Assembly (NCBI GenBank): GCA_018398575.1
Contig: JAGTXZ010000014.1
Span: 2,294,001 to 2,358,000, forward strand
Direction of reading: 5' to 3'
Source of the DNA: Ampelomyces quisqualis
Taxonomy: Eukaryota; Ascomycota; Dothideomycetes; Pleosporales; Phaeosphaeriaceae
Length of the DNA stretch: 64,000 nucleotides
Shown here: piece after piece, positions 44,630 through 58,060 of the stretch
Layout of the letters: each line of letters opens with the position of its first letter
How positions within the stretch are numbered: position 1 is the first letter of the stretch
Position numbers and translations under genes: made by a program
The notes under the pieces: generated by a model
Told to the model about the DNA's origin: nothing
What the model saw: only the letters and a program-made list of their open reading frames with translations
Database searches by the model: none

Positions 44630-47600
44630 TACCTCTTAGATTAGGTAAACTTGTTAGCTTACTTAATCTATTTAGTAGAGTAGAAGTAGTAATTAAGGTA
44701 AATAGCAATGCTGCTCTGTATTGCAGGCGTTGCGTTACTCTATTTATTAGCTTAAACGTAAGTTATTAGCGCATAAATTCCTAATTATTTACTATGTATG
44801 TAACTAAATCTAATATTAGTGTTGTCTGTCTAAAAAAAATATAGCCTATGTTATCTTCTTAGGCCTTGTGTGTAGGTTTTGTAAGCGGGCACTCTATAGG
44901 ATAGGTGCAAACAGACTATTAGTGTAGGTTTACCTATTAGCTAAGCTTTACTTTTGCGCTAAGCAGGTAGTAGTTGTTGTTTAGTTACTAGCAACGCAGC
45001 TCTTTTCTGCATAATGCTCTGCTACTTAAGGAGCAGTTCTAGGCTGCTTAGACTCTAATGCCTAAGCGTTAAGAGCTAGCGTAGAATTAGCTGTTATCTC
45101 CTTTGCCTAAGGCTATAGGAATAGTTAGAGATTTGCTAACTCTAAGCTATAGATTAAGAGCTTTAGGTCTCTTAATTGCTAAGCGTTGTGCCTAGGCTTA
45201 CAAGATAATTAATAAGGTCTTTAACTTTATAGAGGTAAGTTTCTAAATAGTTTTACTTGTAATTTAGCGTTAGTAGTCTTAGTTTTTGCGTGTTTGCTCT
45301 ACTTAGATTCTGTAGTAATCTTAAGATTCTAGAGCAAGCAAATTAATTAGTAAATAGAAAAAGTTAAATTAATCTTTGTGTTTTCTAAATTATTACTTTA
45401 TAAGTAACTCGCTTATATCCTTAAGGTTAAGAAGCTGCTTAAACTTAAAGAATTGTTAATAGGTAAGGTTCTTAGTAAGACTATTAGCTAGCATTAATCT
45501 AGACTCTAGATAGGATACTTAGAATAATCCTTTTAAGTGCTCTTGCCTAAGCTACATGTTCTAAGTGTTAACATGCTTAAGCTTAGTAGATATCTACTTA
45601 TTTTTCTCTATAACTAGCTAGATAGTCTGCTAATTATCACACTAGATATTCTATAGATCTTTTAGATTAAGCGTAAGCTCTTTAAAGAACTAACTAAGCG
45701 CTATAGATTTTTTTGCAGCGTATTCTAAAGCAAGCAGCTTAGCTTTTATTATTAACGTAGTAACTAATCCTTACCTTGCAGCTTTCTAAGAGATTGCTTC
45801 TCTAAACAGAATAGCTATATAACTGTGTAAGGAACGCCTAGTTACTTTATTATTAGCAAAGAAGGCGTCCCCGCAAATAGTTAGTTCTAGACTATTAAAA
45901 TCCTTATATTTAATTGAATTAAACCTTGTTTAATACAGGTACATAATTACTTGTTCTATAGCTTTAATATGCTTGTCTAAAGGATTAGTTAAGAAATAGA
46001 AAAGCTTTAAGACTGCGTAGGCAATATCTAAGTAGATTATAATTGCAGTGTAGAGGACTAATCCTACTCTTTCTTAATAGGCCTTAATTTCTTGCTTACT
46101 AGCTTCTCTAGTGTTCTTGTAGAGCTCCTTAGATAGCAATAGTGTTAGAGGGAATAATCTATTATGTAGTCTAAATTTCTTAGTAATCTTGTTAATATAG
46201 GTGTTATAGACTAGAGTAATTAATTAGTCTAATCTGTTTTAGATAACTCTAATCCTAAGGAACTATTTAACTAGTTCTTAATCCTAGATTTTATATTTGC
46301 TAATAATCTTAGTCTATAGATCCTTAGCTTTAAGCTTGTAATTCTTATAGTAAATAAGCAGGATATTATTAACATAGAACAGAACAAAGATTGTTTAATC
46401 TTAAGTAAAGAAAAGGTAGAGTTCTTCTTTAGATGCAAGTAGTCCTATCTCGCGCAGTAATCTTAAGAATTCCTTATACTAAAGTAATAGAGATTCTCTA
46501 AGCCTATAGAGCGCTTAGTTAAGCCTTACACAAAGCCTAGCTTTCTTAAATCTATCTAGTAGATTACAGATTACTAGATTGTTAGCTGTAATTAAGGCGT
46601 TAAGGAACGCTCTAACTACGTTATATTGCATAATTTCTAGATTAAAATAGGCTGTAATAGCTATAGCAATCTTAAAAGACTTAGCTGCAAGAGTAGTAGC
46701 GTACGTAGTAAGTAGAGAGTTCTTTTTCTAAAGATCTCCTCTTACTACAAGCCTAGCCTTACACTTTAGAAAGTAACTGTCTTAATTAAACTTGTATACC
46801 TAGACCTATTTTAATAAAATTAGTTAATCCTTAGACTTGTGCTTTAAAATCTCTTTCTAGGTACCTTTCTTGTGTAGCTAATTAATTTTCTTAAGAGAGG
46901 CATCTAATAACAGGCTTTTTATTAGATGTTAAAGTATCTGCTTCTATGTATTAGGCAGCTTAAGCATATTATCTCTATAAGCACGCTTTGTAACTACTTA
47001 GTAATTTTAATTACTTAGTATAGCTATTATAATTATAGCGTTTAGTGTTTTGTAACTAGAGCACTTAGTCTAGGCTTCTATAAGGCCTGGTAGGAAAGTG
47101 TTCTTAAAATTGTTCTTCTAGCAATCTACAAATAGATCTACAATTAATGTATTAACACTCTTACTTCCTATTTAATTGTTGTAATACTTCTTGCAGCAAA
47201 GCAGCATGTATTAACTTAGTAGTTTATTAATCTTAGGAGCTACTCTTTGCAGTTAACAACTTAATTATGTAAGAGAATTTGCTAATCCTACTTTGTCTAA
47301 GGCTCTAGAGTTACTGCTTCTAGGTTAAGTAGCAGGGAAGGAAAAGGCTAACTGCCTATTCTGTTAAGAACCTATCTAATCCCTAGATACTAACAGGCTA
47401 GCTCTTTTAGAACCTAGCAATAGTCCTTAGCTGTTAGATCTTACGCGCTTAATAAGCTTAATACTAGATAACTTATCTAGTTCTAGAGTTGCCTCTAGAG
47501 TAACGAGCCTAGTATATTTACTTTAGTCTAAGAGGATTCTTAAATACTAGCTAGCCTTGCTAGCACTCCTCTTAGCTTTTGCTTCCTCTTCTTTGTAATT

Positions 47601-50600
47601 ATAAGATTAGCTAGTCTCTATAATTCTTAGAATTAGATGCTTACCCCTAAGCTGTTGCTTAGTAACCTTAGTAATTTCCTAGCTTAGTTAATCCTGTAGA
47701 ACAGGTAGGTTAATATCCTGCCTAGAATTATTAAGTTTACTAACGTGTAGAATATCTATAATCTTAAGTGCTTACTTCTTAGGCATCTTATCTTCTTAGC
47801 TGCTAGGGTAGAATGTAGATTTATTAAAAGTAACGTCTCTTAATGCAATTACTTAATTAATTAATAGGACCTATATGTAATAGATATTAGAGGCTTAATA
47901 GCCTACTAGATATCTAATGTAGCTGCAAGGGTTAACTTTAAACTCTTGCTTATTCCTGCCTACTGCTTAGTCGCAATTAAGAGGATACGCTCTACAGCTA
48001 TAGGCATAAATACTACTCTAATTTAGGCGTAAGTTAGCAGTCTTTTGCCTAGTAATTACTAGCTTGTACTATTAAAAATATTGCCTAAACCAGGCGTGCA
48101 GGACCTTATTTAGGAATTAAAAACTATAGATTTTTAATAGGCTTATGCTGTGTAAGTAGGCAGCTACATCTATAATATATAGCTAGAGCTTAGTTAGAAG
48201 ATTTACACCTGTGCGCATCTTAATTGATTTTGTAATTAGCTCCTAACCTACCTACTTAGCTAATCTATTTAGCTAATGCGTGTATAGTAGCAGGCGTAGT
48301 ATTTTAATCCCCTCTTAATCTGCCTACTCCTTATACTATAAACGCCCTCTCTAAGGCAGAGTTGCAGTATTATTATCCTAATAGATTTCTACAATCTTTA
48401 GATTAAATTTGTTTCTAACCTAGGCTGTAAATTAGCAAATTACTCTTATAATCTTAATTAACGTCTTGTTGTAAAGGTTGTAGTTAAAGAGCTTGCTTAA
48501 GTAGTCTTTTTTAATAATTAAGGACTATTCTTTATAAAGCCTGCCAGTTAGCATATTAAACAGGTCCTAAGAAATTTAATAGAATAGTTGTAGTAATCTT
48601 TCTCTTAGTTGTTGTAAGACAACTTAAGTTGCATAAGTAACTACGTAGTCTTTGCAATTAATTCTTTTAGTCCTATTTATCTTAACGTTCTAGGCTAAAT
48701 AAGCAAGAGCTTAGAGTGCTTGCTAGCCTAGGTGGCCTAATTGTTTGTGCTAGAGATTCTTGTTATCTTTTCTTAAATAAGAAATATTAGATTAATGTAA
48801 GGTATGCAGGATTAGTAGTTGTAGAACGTAGCGCGTACCCTAGTTATATTTAATAAATAAGAGGTTGTAAGCCTTATAAAGCTTGTGTATAATAATATTA
48901 TGCTTGTATAATCTAAACTAAAGAGTGCTGTCTAATCTACTATACTATATACCTGCCTACTTAAGTAGTGCTGCAGATATAATATTTACATAAAATCTGT
49001 CTATAACTTTAACCTTTTTAAGCTTTAGGTCTCTTGTGCATAGGCCTTCTAAACTGTGTAGAACGTTCTTAATTACTTAATTGCTATACCTAGTTACAGA
49101 GAGTAACTGTGTTCTAGCTTTAACCCTTTCTTTAGAGTAAGTAGAACTAAACGTTTTTAGAATAAGGAGTAACTAATTATTAACAAGGTGCACTGCACTA
49201 GCTCTATTATAAACAGTACTTCTTAAAAGTAGATAGGTTATAAACGTAGTTGTGTACACTCTAAAGTCTAGATTAGTAACATTAGGTTCCTAATTAAGAG
49301 TAGATAGGTTAATTAATGCTGCTATAACATCTCCTAGGTATGTTACTACCTTAGTCTTAGAAGTTAACTAGTTAGCTGCGATAGGTAGCGTCTAACTAGC
49401 TTTCTTAATCTTGTTATTAAGTAAGGCCTACTCAGAAGTGTTAAGCTGCTTAAGGACCTTCTTTTAGTTAAAATTAGAGATCTTAATTAGTACTTTTTCT
49501 AGTAGGGCTAATTTAGTAATTGTAGTTTTTAGTTAAAGATAATCTATTAGGTCCTATTTGTGCTTCTTATTATTCCTGTAAGAGTAAGGTTTTAGCTTTA
49601 AATTGTCTTTGCCTTTGTTCTTTAGATTAGAGTTTTTTAAGTTTTTGATGTTTCTAAGGGTTGCAAAGGCTAAATAGGATTTTTCTTTAGTAACTAGAAC
49701 TGCTTGCTCCTAAAGTATAAGAGAAAAGATCTTAGCTAGATTATGTATAGTTATAGAAGGCTAACTAAGGGCTGCGTCTTTAATAATATCCTAACGCATT
49801 AATTAAGCCTAATCTAGGGCAATCTTAACAGACAGAGTATTAAGAAAGTTAGTAAGAGTAAGTTGTCCTTCTACCTCTATAACTTAGAACGCTTAAGCCT
49901 TGCTGTAGATTACTTACTATTTGTTAAACTATTTATCTAGAGTAATCCTGCTGTGCCTAGCCTTTTCTAAATAAGCTTAATACTGCTGCCTAACTAGGTG
50001 CATAGTATTATTGTCTGTTAGAGCTAGGTTGTGCTTAAGGATCCTAATTAAGGCTTAGGGCGTTGTTTCTAAAGAGTTAAGCATTTTAATTGCTGCAGGT
50101 GCTATTAGATCCTTAGCTATAGTTTAACTGATTTATTTCTAGACGTTACTAAGTTTAGCTGCTTGCCTAGTCTATTTTAACGTATTAACTTTGTATTAGC
50201 AAACGTCTTCTTTGTAACTGCTAGAGGCAAGTTTATAGGTAGCTAGCTTTAGATTATATTAATTAAAAGCTTTATTACAGATTTGCGTGTCTAGATTAGT
50301 AGCTCTAGGCAGTAAAGCTAAGACTAGTTAGCTTAAAGCAGATAGAAGCTTAGGGTACTTAGGTTCTTAATTGTTAATTAGGAGTACTTTGTTACTGTCT
50401 AAGTTAATCTAATCCTAGACTCCTTTGTTGTAAGCATAAAGCTAGAGTTAGGCAAACTAGTACAGCTAGTCTAACTAGCTAGTTAAGAGAATGTCTAAGC
50501 TAATCTTATTGTTAGAATAGAAATCTATAATTGTTATAGAGAGTATTTGTAAAGAGTTTTAAGGAGTATTAGAGTAATTGTTAATCTAGGTAGTACCTTA

Positions 50601-50659
50601 GCAATATAAGGTGCGCAGAGGGAATTAACACTATGGTCTTATAACGCAGGGCTTATAAC

Positions 50660-50877
50660 TATAGGAGCTGAGCGATACTATAGATTAAATTATTGTAAGT
50701 AAAAAAGATTGTATTACTTGTTCTATACTATGCAAGGATTAATTAGATTAAATACACTAAGCCAAGAAACAGCTTGATAAGTTAGTCTAGTCTTAAATAG
50801 ATTCTATCTTATTAGTAACATGCTTGGTTATTATACGTAACAATCTTGTAATCTGCTAATTTACATCCTCTATTACA
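50660..50877 (-). repeat. Copia LTR, right copy
   Basis: 218 bases, same length as the left copy. By eye about 14 positions differ and all are transitions, the expected result of RIP and not of ordinary divergence. First dinucleotide is TA where the left copy has TG. Confidence 0.85.
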
Positions 50878-51960
50878 GTAACCTTATAAAGTTACTTAGT
50901 ATAGAGCTTATAATTAAGGCGCGTAATATTATTCTCTTACTACTATAATACTATCTAGCGCGTGTCTTCTACATAGATTAGGCTACCTAAAGTAATAATA
51001 GTATAATATTTATAATAATAATACTTATCCTTTGCTATCTTTACTACTTCTATTTACTAGAGCTTACGTTATAGGCTCTTAGTAGTGCGCGCTATTACTA
51101 CAACGCTATACTAGTATTTAATAACACTTATAGCTATAGTATAAGGTAAGTATTACTATAGCACTACTTAGATAAAGAGCTCTTATAGATAAAGCTATTA
51201 TACTGTGTTTAGTATATACTAAGTAGTATTACTAAGTATAGGATTCTTTAGTTCTAGTATATAGTCTTTAGTAGATAGGTAGCGTATAAGCTACGCTTGT
51301 TTAAGGTCTATCTTTATATAGTAAAAGTAGTAAGCAGCGCGTATAGAAGAGAAGGCTACTAGTAGTATTAAAGATAGTAGTACTAGTATTTGTAAGTATA
51401 GTTATATAGGTAGAGTAGACGTACAGTTATTATTACTGCAATTCTTCTAATACTTAAGGTATATAAGTATAGCTTCTAGCTTAAATAGTATTATAGTAAA
51501 GTAACATAAGGAGTAAGTCTAAAGAACACTTAAGATATAGCTAAGGGCATAGACAAGATATAATAGCTAAAGGGCTATTAGAGGATAAGAACCTACATAA
51601 TATAATATACCTAATAATAATATATTTATTTCTATATTAAATCTAATAGGCCCTAGAGGTAAATAACGCTCTACTATATATAGTAACTAATTACAACTGT
51701 AATAGGCTGCCGCCTAGTTAGTCCTTAGTTACAGAAAAACCTTGGCTTACTAAACCAGAACACCAAAAAGGTTCTAAACTAGAACGCTAAAAATCCTCTA
51801 GGCTAGAACACTAAAAACAGTTCTAGACTAGAGCGCCTAAACTCTCTAAACTAGACTACTTTAGAACTATAAAAACCTTCTAGGTAGCAATCAGAATAGA
51901 TTATAAATTTATGTCTTTATTTCCTAGCAACTACTCTTAGGTCTGCCCCTTACAATTAAA
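50878..51960. other. AT-rich spacer between Copia and Gypsy remnants
   Basis: No motif I can assign. A TG...CA-bounded stretch at about 51,690-51,951 could be a Gypsy 5' LTR, but I find no partner copy near 58 kb. Confidence 0.3.
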
Positions 51961-54900
51961 TTTGTTTAACTTAACTAGGCTAAAGAGATATTAGTAACCT
52001 CTAGCATAGAATAAGTAACTATTCTTATAATAGTACAAGACATAATAGTATAAGCTATCTAGATAAGATGCAATAGCGTCTCTAAGTTAGTTATTAAGGA
52101 CAAGGTTAATTAAATAATTATTGATAACTTCCTAGACCTAAAAGAACAATAGATTAAGAAATAATTGCTGTTAAACAGCCTTAAAGGAACGCCTACCTAG
52201 CAGAAAGTATGTAACTTTCTAGCAGCTAGACCCTCTAACAATAGAAAAAGAAAGTCTCTTATAAGCGCAGATCTAGACTTAGTATTACTAGTAAGAAATC
52301 TGCAGGAACAAATTGTAAAGCTTACAGCCTAAGTAACTCTAGAAACCTCTAGCTTTATACAAACCCCTTTAGAAAGCTTCCTTCTACTCTAAAAGACTTA
52401 TAAAGTCTCTAACCTAGAAGTATACAAAGAAGATTAAAAAGATTACTACATCTTTAAGGCCTAAATAAAGTATAAACTAAAACATAACAGCGTAAGACTA
52501 GGCTTTTAAGTAGGCTATATCTTTAACTACCTTAAGAGGTTAGCAGCTAGTATAGCCTTATCTTAAGTAACCTAGAACTTCTAGGGCTCTATAGAAGAAC
52601 TTTAGAACTTCTTAGACAGCTAATTTAGTAACAAGCTACACAATAAAAGATTACAAAGGAAACTCTAAACAATCTAATAGAATAAGTCTTTTCTCTAGAG
52701 CTTTAATGCAGAGTTTATAAGGCTAGCCTATAATATAAGTAAGGAAGACAACAAAGTAAACCTAAAAATAAGGTACTTAAGCGCTATCTAGCTAGACCTA
52801 TAAGATAGGATAATTTCTATAGAGACTAAACCTAAATAGAAAATCTATAACCTTATAGATAAAGTAGTAATTATTAAAGAAAACTTATATAAAGTAAAAC
52901 TTAGTAGTAAGCACACTAAAAGACAGAACGTTAAAAAACCTATAGATTAGGAACTTACAAGAAGACATTCTAAGAAGACTAAGAGAAAATACTCTAAAAG
53001 AAAGAAAGCTAAGTAAGCTACTATAGAAGAGTAGTCTTACTAGAGACAAAACAACTTATACCTCTACTATAGTAAGTTAAGATACTACGCTAGTAAATGC
53101 AAATTATCTCTACCTTTAAAACCTACTAAAGCTATAGTAGCTAAAGTATAGGGTAAGGAAGAAGAGAACGCGTTAGAAAATACTCTAAGCTTAGAAAATA
53201 AGTAACTTTTATCTAAAGGCGTAGACAAAAGTATAGTAATATAATACTAAAAGAAGACAAAAGATTTTAATAATTTTAAAGGAAATAGCTAGATAAAAAA
53301 CTTATTACTGTATACACTATTGTTAATAAAACAATAGTTACTTTTATAATAATTAATACTTAGTGTCTTAGTTACGCTATAACTTTAACTAAGTTTATTT
53401 ATAAGAATAAGTTAGAGCGTAAGTTAATAGCCTTAAGAGAAATTATTAGAATTACTAGAGCCTAGTCTTAGATAAAGATAGCTGTCTAGATAAAGATTAA
53501 TATTAATAAGCATAAGATAATACTATAGGCTTATAAACTAGACAGAGTTAAAGAATACAACCTAGTTCTAAGTTAACTATAGATAAACTAGCATAATGTT
53601 ACTATTATACTAGTAAAAAAATTAATATATATTTACTCTACTTAGACGCAAGTTAGAAGCTAAGAAGAAAGAAAACCTCTTTTACTATAGAGTATTACAG
53701 CAGCTGCGTACTTAGCCTAGCTATAATAAGGCTAGAAGGATAAATCTATCTGCCTTTACGCTGCGTTAATAGCAGATATCTAAAAGGCCCTAAAAACTAA
53801 ACCCTAAGTAGACTCTAGGTTAGTGCTCTTAGATTACCTAAAAGGAGAATATAAAACCTTTCTACGCAAAGAAGTAGACTAACTCTCCTTAGTAAAAGGA
53901 CCTACTATTAATTATTTTATTAAGCTAGTAGAAAAAGATAGAAAGACTATAGAAGTGCTATAGGGCCTACTATATAGCATATTAAAAGAAGAACTCCTTA
54001 TGCTCTAAAAAGAGCTTACTTTTTACCTAGACTATAGCTTTATACAGGTAAGCTAGTTAAGCGCCTTTACACTAGTTCTATTTGTAAAGAAACTAGAGAA
54101 GAGCCTTTAGTTCTATGTAGACTACTAGGCCCTTAACGCAATTATAAGGAAAGACTAATACCTACTCCTACTTATCTAAGAGACTATAGCCTAGATTACT
54201 AAAGCTAAATAGTTTACTAAAGTAGATGTTATCTAAGTATTCTATAAGATTAAAATTACTAAAGAAGACAAATAGAAGACAGCCTTTTAGACGCGCTTTA
54301 GTCTCTATAAGTAGCTTATAACACTCTTTAGACTTATAAACGCTCTAAGTACGTTCTAGAGATATATTAATTAGACACTAAGGAAACACTTAGATAATTT
54401 CTGTTTAGCTTATATAGACAACGTGTTAATATATATAAGTAGGTCTAAAGTAGACTATAAGAAAAAGGTAAAGCTAGTAATCTAGAAACTTAGTGTAGCA
54501 GAGTTATACCTTAATGTAAAGAAAAGTAAGTTTAGTGTAAAGAAGACTAAATACCTTAGATTTATTATTAAGGCTAAGAAAGAAATAAGTATAGACCTTA
54601 AGAAAGTAGCTGCTATACGTTTCTAGGAGCTCTCTAAGATAGTTAAAGAAGTCTAGAGTTTTGTTAGCTTTACTAACTTCTACTAACAGTTTATAAAAGA
54701 CTTCTTAGAGCTAGCTACTTTACTAACTAGGCTTACTAGGAAAGGCGTAGCCTTCTACTAGGGTCCTAAATAACAGTTATTCTTTAATAAGCTAAAGGAA
54801 GCTTTTGTAGCAAAACTATTCCTAGCAAACTTTAATACAGAGCTAAAGATAGTAGTAGAATATAACGCCTTAGAATAGTTAACTAAAGAGGTATTGTCCT

Positions 54901-57900
54901 AACATAGCAAGGACAGACGCCTCTAGGCTATAGCTTACTACTTAGCAAAGAATATAGCTACAGAAGCTAACTATACTATCTATAATAAGAAGCTGTTAGC
55001 TATAGTTAAGTACCTAGAGTAGTAAAGAACTAAACTTTAGAGAGTAAAGTATTTTACTATGCTTATAGACTACAAAAACCTAGAATACTTTACTACTACA
55101 TAACTGCTAACAGAAAGATACGTCTGCTAGATAGGGTTCCTTAGCACGTTTAATGTTAGATTCTAATACTACCTAGAAAATGTTAATAGTAAAGTAGATG
55201 CTCTTTCTAAGAAAGAATAAGATCTTTTTTAAGGAAGAGTAGACGCGCAGGTATAGTCCTAGACCTTCTAATTGTTTACTTCTACTTTAGAAACTAAAGA
55301 TACTATATTAACTACTTCTCTTGCAGCTTAGTAGAAGAATATACTATAATAGAGGAAGGAAGAAATAAAGCAGCTCTAAAACGTACTTACAGATAAAGAT
55401 GCTGCGTTAACTACTTCTCTTGCAGCCTAGTAGAGAGATATACTATAATAGAAGAAGAAAGAAATAGAGTAGCTCTAAAACGTACTTATAGACAAAGATA
55501 CTATATTAACTACTTTTCTAGCAGCTTAGTAGAAGGATGTACTATAATAGAGAGAGGAAGAAACAGAGTAGCTCTAAAACGTGCTTGTAGACAAAGATAC
55601 TACGTTAACTACTTCTCTTGCAGCTTAGTAAAGAGATATACTATAATAAGAGGAGAAAGAAATAGAGTAGCTCTAAAACGTGCTTGCAGATAAAGACGCT
55701 GCGTTAAGAAAAAAAAACGTTGCCTAGAACTAAAATACTAAGAAATACTCTGCAGCTAGTAAAGAAATACTCTAAAATGTACTTACAGGCAACGTGCTTA
55801 CAGATAAAAACGCTACATTAAAGAAGAAAAACGTTACCTATAACTAAAGTATTAAAAAGCTCTCTATAGTAAGAGATATTTTAGATTCTACTAAAGAAAC
55901 TGTAGTACTATATATAATTACGCCTAGGTAAGGTCTATACATAAACAAGCGCTCTAAAGAATTATTAGAGCCTGCTATTCAAGAGTTATAGGAACAGGCT
56001 ATTTTTATAGATAAAGCCTACTAAGTAGTAGTTAATACTGTTAGAATAGAGCAGTAGAAATTCCCTCCTTATTTAAGCCTAAAAGTTTCTCTAGCAGAGT
56101 ATACCTTAGATAATCTAAAACGCCTACTCTTTAGAAAACGTAAGTAAGTGCTAGAATACGTAAACTTATAAACCTATATTATCTTAGAAGCGCATAATTC
56201 TCTAGTTACTAGACACCTAAGTAGAAAAAACACTTATATTATATTAGTAAGAGACTACTTCTAGCCTAAAATATTCTTAAGTATCTACTAGTTTATCTAA
56301 AACTACTTAGTGTGTAGCTAGATAAAGCTATAGAGAAAACTTAAACAAGGACTGCTGCGCCTACTCTTACTCTTAAACTAAATATAGAAGAAATTATTAG
56401 TAGACTTTATTATAGGCCTTCTACTAGGCTGTAGAATGCTATACCTTATAGTAGTTACTAACTAACTAAGTAAAAATGTAGTGCTTATACCTATCTTAGA
56501 CCTAAAAGTCTCTACTATAGTTAAGGCATTTATTAAATAAGTAGTTACGTACTATTAGCTTCTAGACACTATAGTGTCTAACAGAAGGTTATAGTTTATA
56601 AGTAAATTCTAGTCCTTACTTTATAACAAGCTAAGAATATAAAGAAGAGTCTTAATAGTACACTACCTTTAGATAGATAGCGCTATAAAGCAAATAAATA
56701 GTATAGTAGAAGCCTACTTAAGGGCCTTTGTAAGCTAGGACTAGTTAAACTAGGCTGCTTTATACCTACTAGCACAAATTGCTATAGCTAGATAAAATAC
56801 AGCATCTACAAGCGTTAGCCTATTCTTCCTTTAGCACAGGTATAATATAGACTCTATTTAGTCTAACCTAGAATAGACTACAGAGAACTAGTATTAGTTT
56901 AGTATTAATAAGAGAGCTACTGCCAAAGTAATAGCAACTAAGATAAAGGAAATAATAGACTATATGTAAGTAAAGATAGCAAAAGTATAATAAAAACAAG
57001 AATGCTAAGCTAACTATTATAGACAGAAAGCCTTAGAACTCTGTATAGGAGACAAAGTGTAGCTTTAGTACAGCTGTACTATATCTAATAAACGACCTTT
57101 AAAGAAGTTAGATTAAAAAAATAGAAAATATATAGTTATAAAGGTTATATTACTACACGTTGTAGAGCTAAGCGTACCTCTTAGAGTGCATTTAAAATTC
57201 TATGTTAACTGTCTCTAGCTTAATATAGGAAATCTGCTTCTATACTAGAAGTCTAATAACTAGCAACTAGAAGTAATAATAGAAAATAAAAACAAAGCTA
57301 ATAAAAAGTACTTTATTAACTATATCCTTATAGAATAACAAAAGAAGAAAGAGTAAAGTATATAGCTATAGTACTTAGTAAAATAGGTAAGATAAGTAGA
57401 ACTAATATAAGAACTGTAAGTAAATGTTACTAACACTATAGCACTTACTAAGTAGCTAAACAAAACTAGAACAAAACAAAACTTAGATAGATTGTTAGTA
57501 GAGCGCCTATCTACTTTAACTACTAAATAATTATATTAGTGTAGAAAAGAGAGAAAGAGAAGAGAGCTATAAGTACGCAGGATAAGTATTAAGATAGATA
57601 ATAGTACTATACACAAGAAAGGGTAGTAGAAAAAGAGCTAAACTTAGGACAGGTATAAGCAGAACCTAAGCTATTAGAAACAATATAGTAGCGTACTTAG
57701 TTACGTTAGAAACAATACCTAACGCTAAAAAGTAACTAATAAGAGAAAGGTAGAGATACTGTAATAGACAGAACCTAAGACTAGGAGCACTACTAGAAGG
57801 TAGAGAAGGAAAAAGATGCTTATATCTATTCTATTAGCTAGCCCTTAACTACTCTAACTAGTTAACAGCTAGGATATAACTAGTAGTTAATAGTCTCTAA

Positions 57901-58060
57901 GTACTAGATATAAAGAACTTAAATGCTAAATACAAGAACTAAAGTAATAGTCCTACTAACTACCTAGAATAACCTAAGAACAAAGAAGGAAGAGTCTAGA
58001 AGCTTAGCGTTAACAGATTAATAGCAAAAAAGTGTAAGAGAAAGAGCCTAGATTAACTCT
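51960..58060 (+). mobile_element. Ty3/Gypsy retrotransposon, RIP-inactivated
   Basis: Plus-strand remnant in canonical Gypsy order. A degraded Gag zinc knuckle at 53059-53100 reads YLYYSKLRYYASKC, i.e. CX2CX4HX4C with three ligands changed C/H to Y. Reverse transcriptase: FTLVLFVKKLEKSL then FYVDY and ALNAIIRKD near 54,070-54,160, and YIDNVLIY (54411-54434) for the YIDDVLIY active site. RNase H follows to about 55,200, then a 99-base tandem repeat region, then integrase with DFIIGLLLG near 56,410 and INSIVEAYLRAF near 56,700. A possible chromodomain fragment (YLVK) lies near 57,380. Stops (TAG, TAA) replace Gln and Trp codons throughout. LTRs were not identified, so the limits are approximate. 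Confidence 0.75.
55302..55700 (+). repeat. 99-base tandem repeat inside Gypsy pol
   Basis: Four head-to-tail copies beginning ACTACTTCTCTTGCAGC at 55311, 55410, 55509 and 55608. The 99-base period equals 33 codons. In the pol frame each unit reads approximately TTSLAA..RDIL..KKEIE.LQNVLTDKDA, a Leu-spaced, charged coiled-coil-like unit. A related, more diverged repeat continues to about 55,870. Confidence 0.85.

Larger units (their letters stand above)
44412..50877 (-). mobile_element. Ty1/Copia LTR retrotransposon, RIP-inactivated
   Basis: A 6.47 kb element bounded by two 218-base LTRs. Read on the minus strand, the reverse transcriptase active site is FVLFYVNNILLI (46388-46358), the Copia YVDD box with both Asp codons turned to Asn by G-to-A change. 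Next to the right (5') LTR the minus strand reads GTTATAAGCCCTGCG, close to the complement of the initiator-Met tRNA anticodon arm, the half-tRNA primer site used by Copia elements. Gag and integrase lie toward the right and RT-RNase H toward the left, but stops are too dense to delimit them. The element cannot make protein. Confidence 0.8.

Noticed and set aside
51690..51951. Possible Gypsy 5' LTR
   Set aside because: Has TG...CA ends, but no matching copy was found near the 3' end of the element, so it is not called an LTR.
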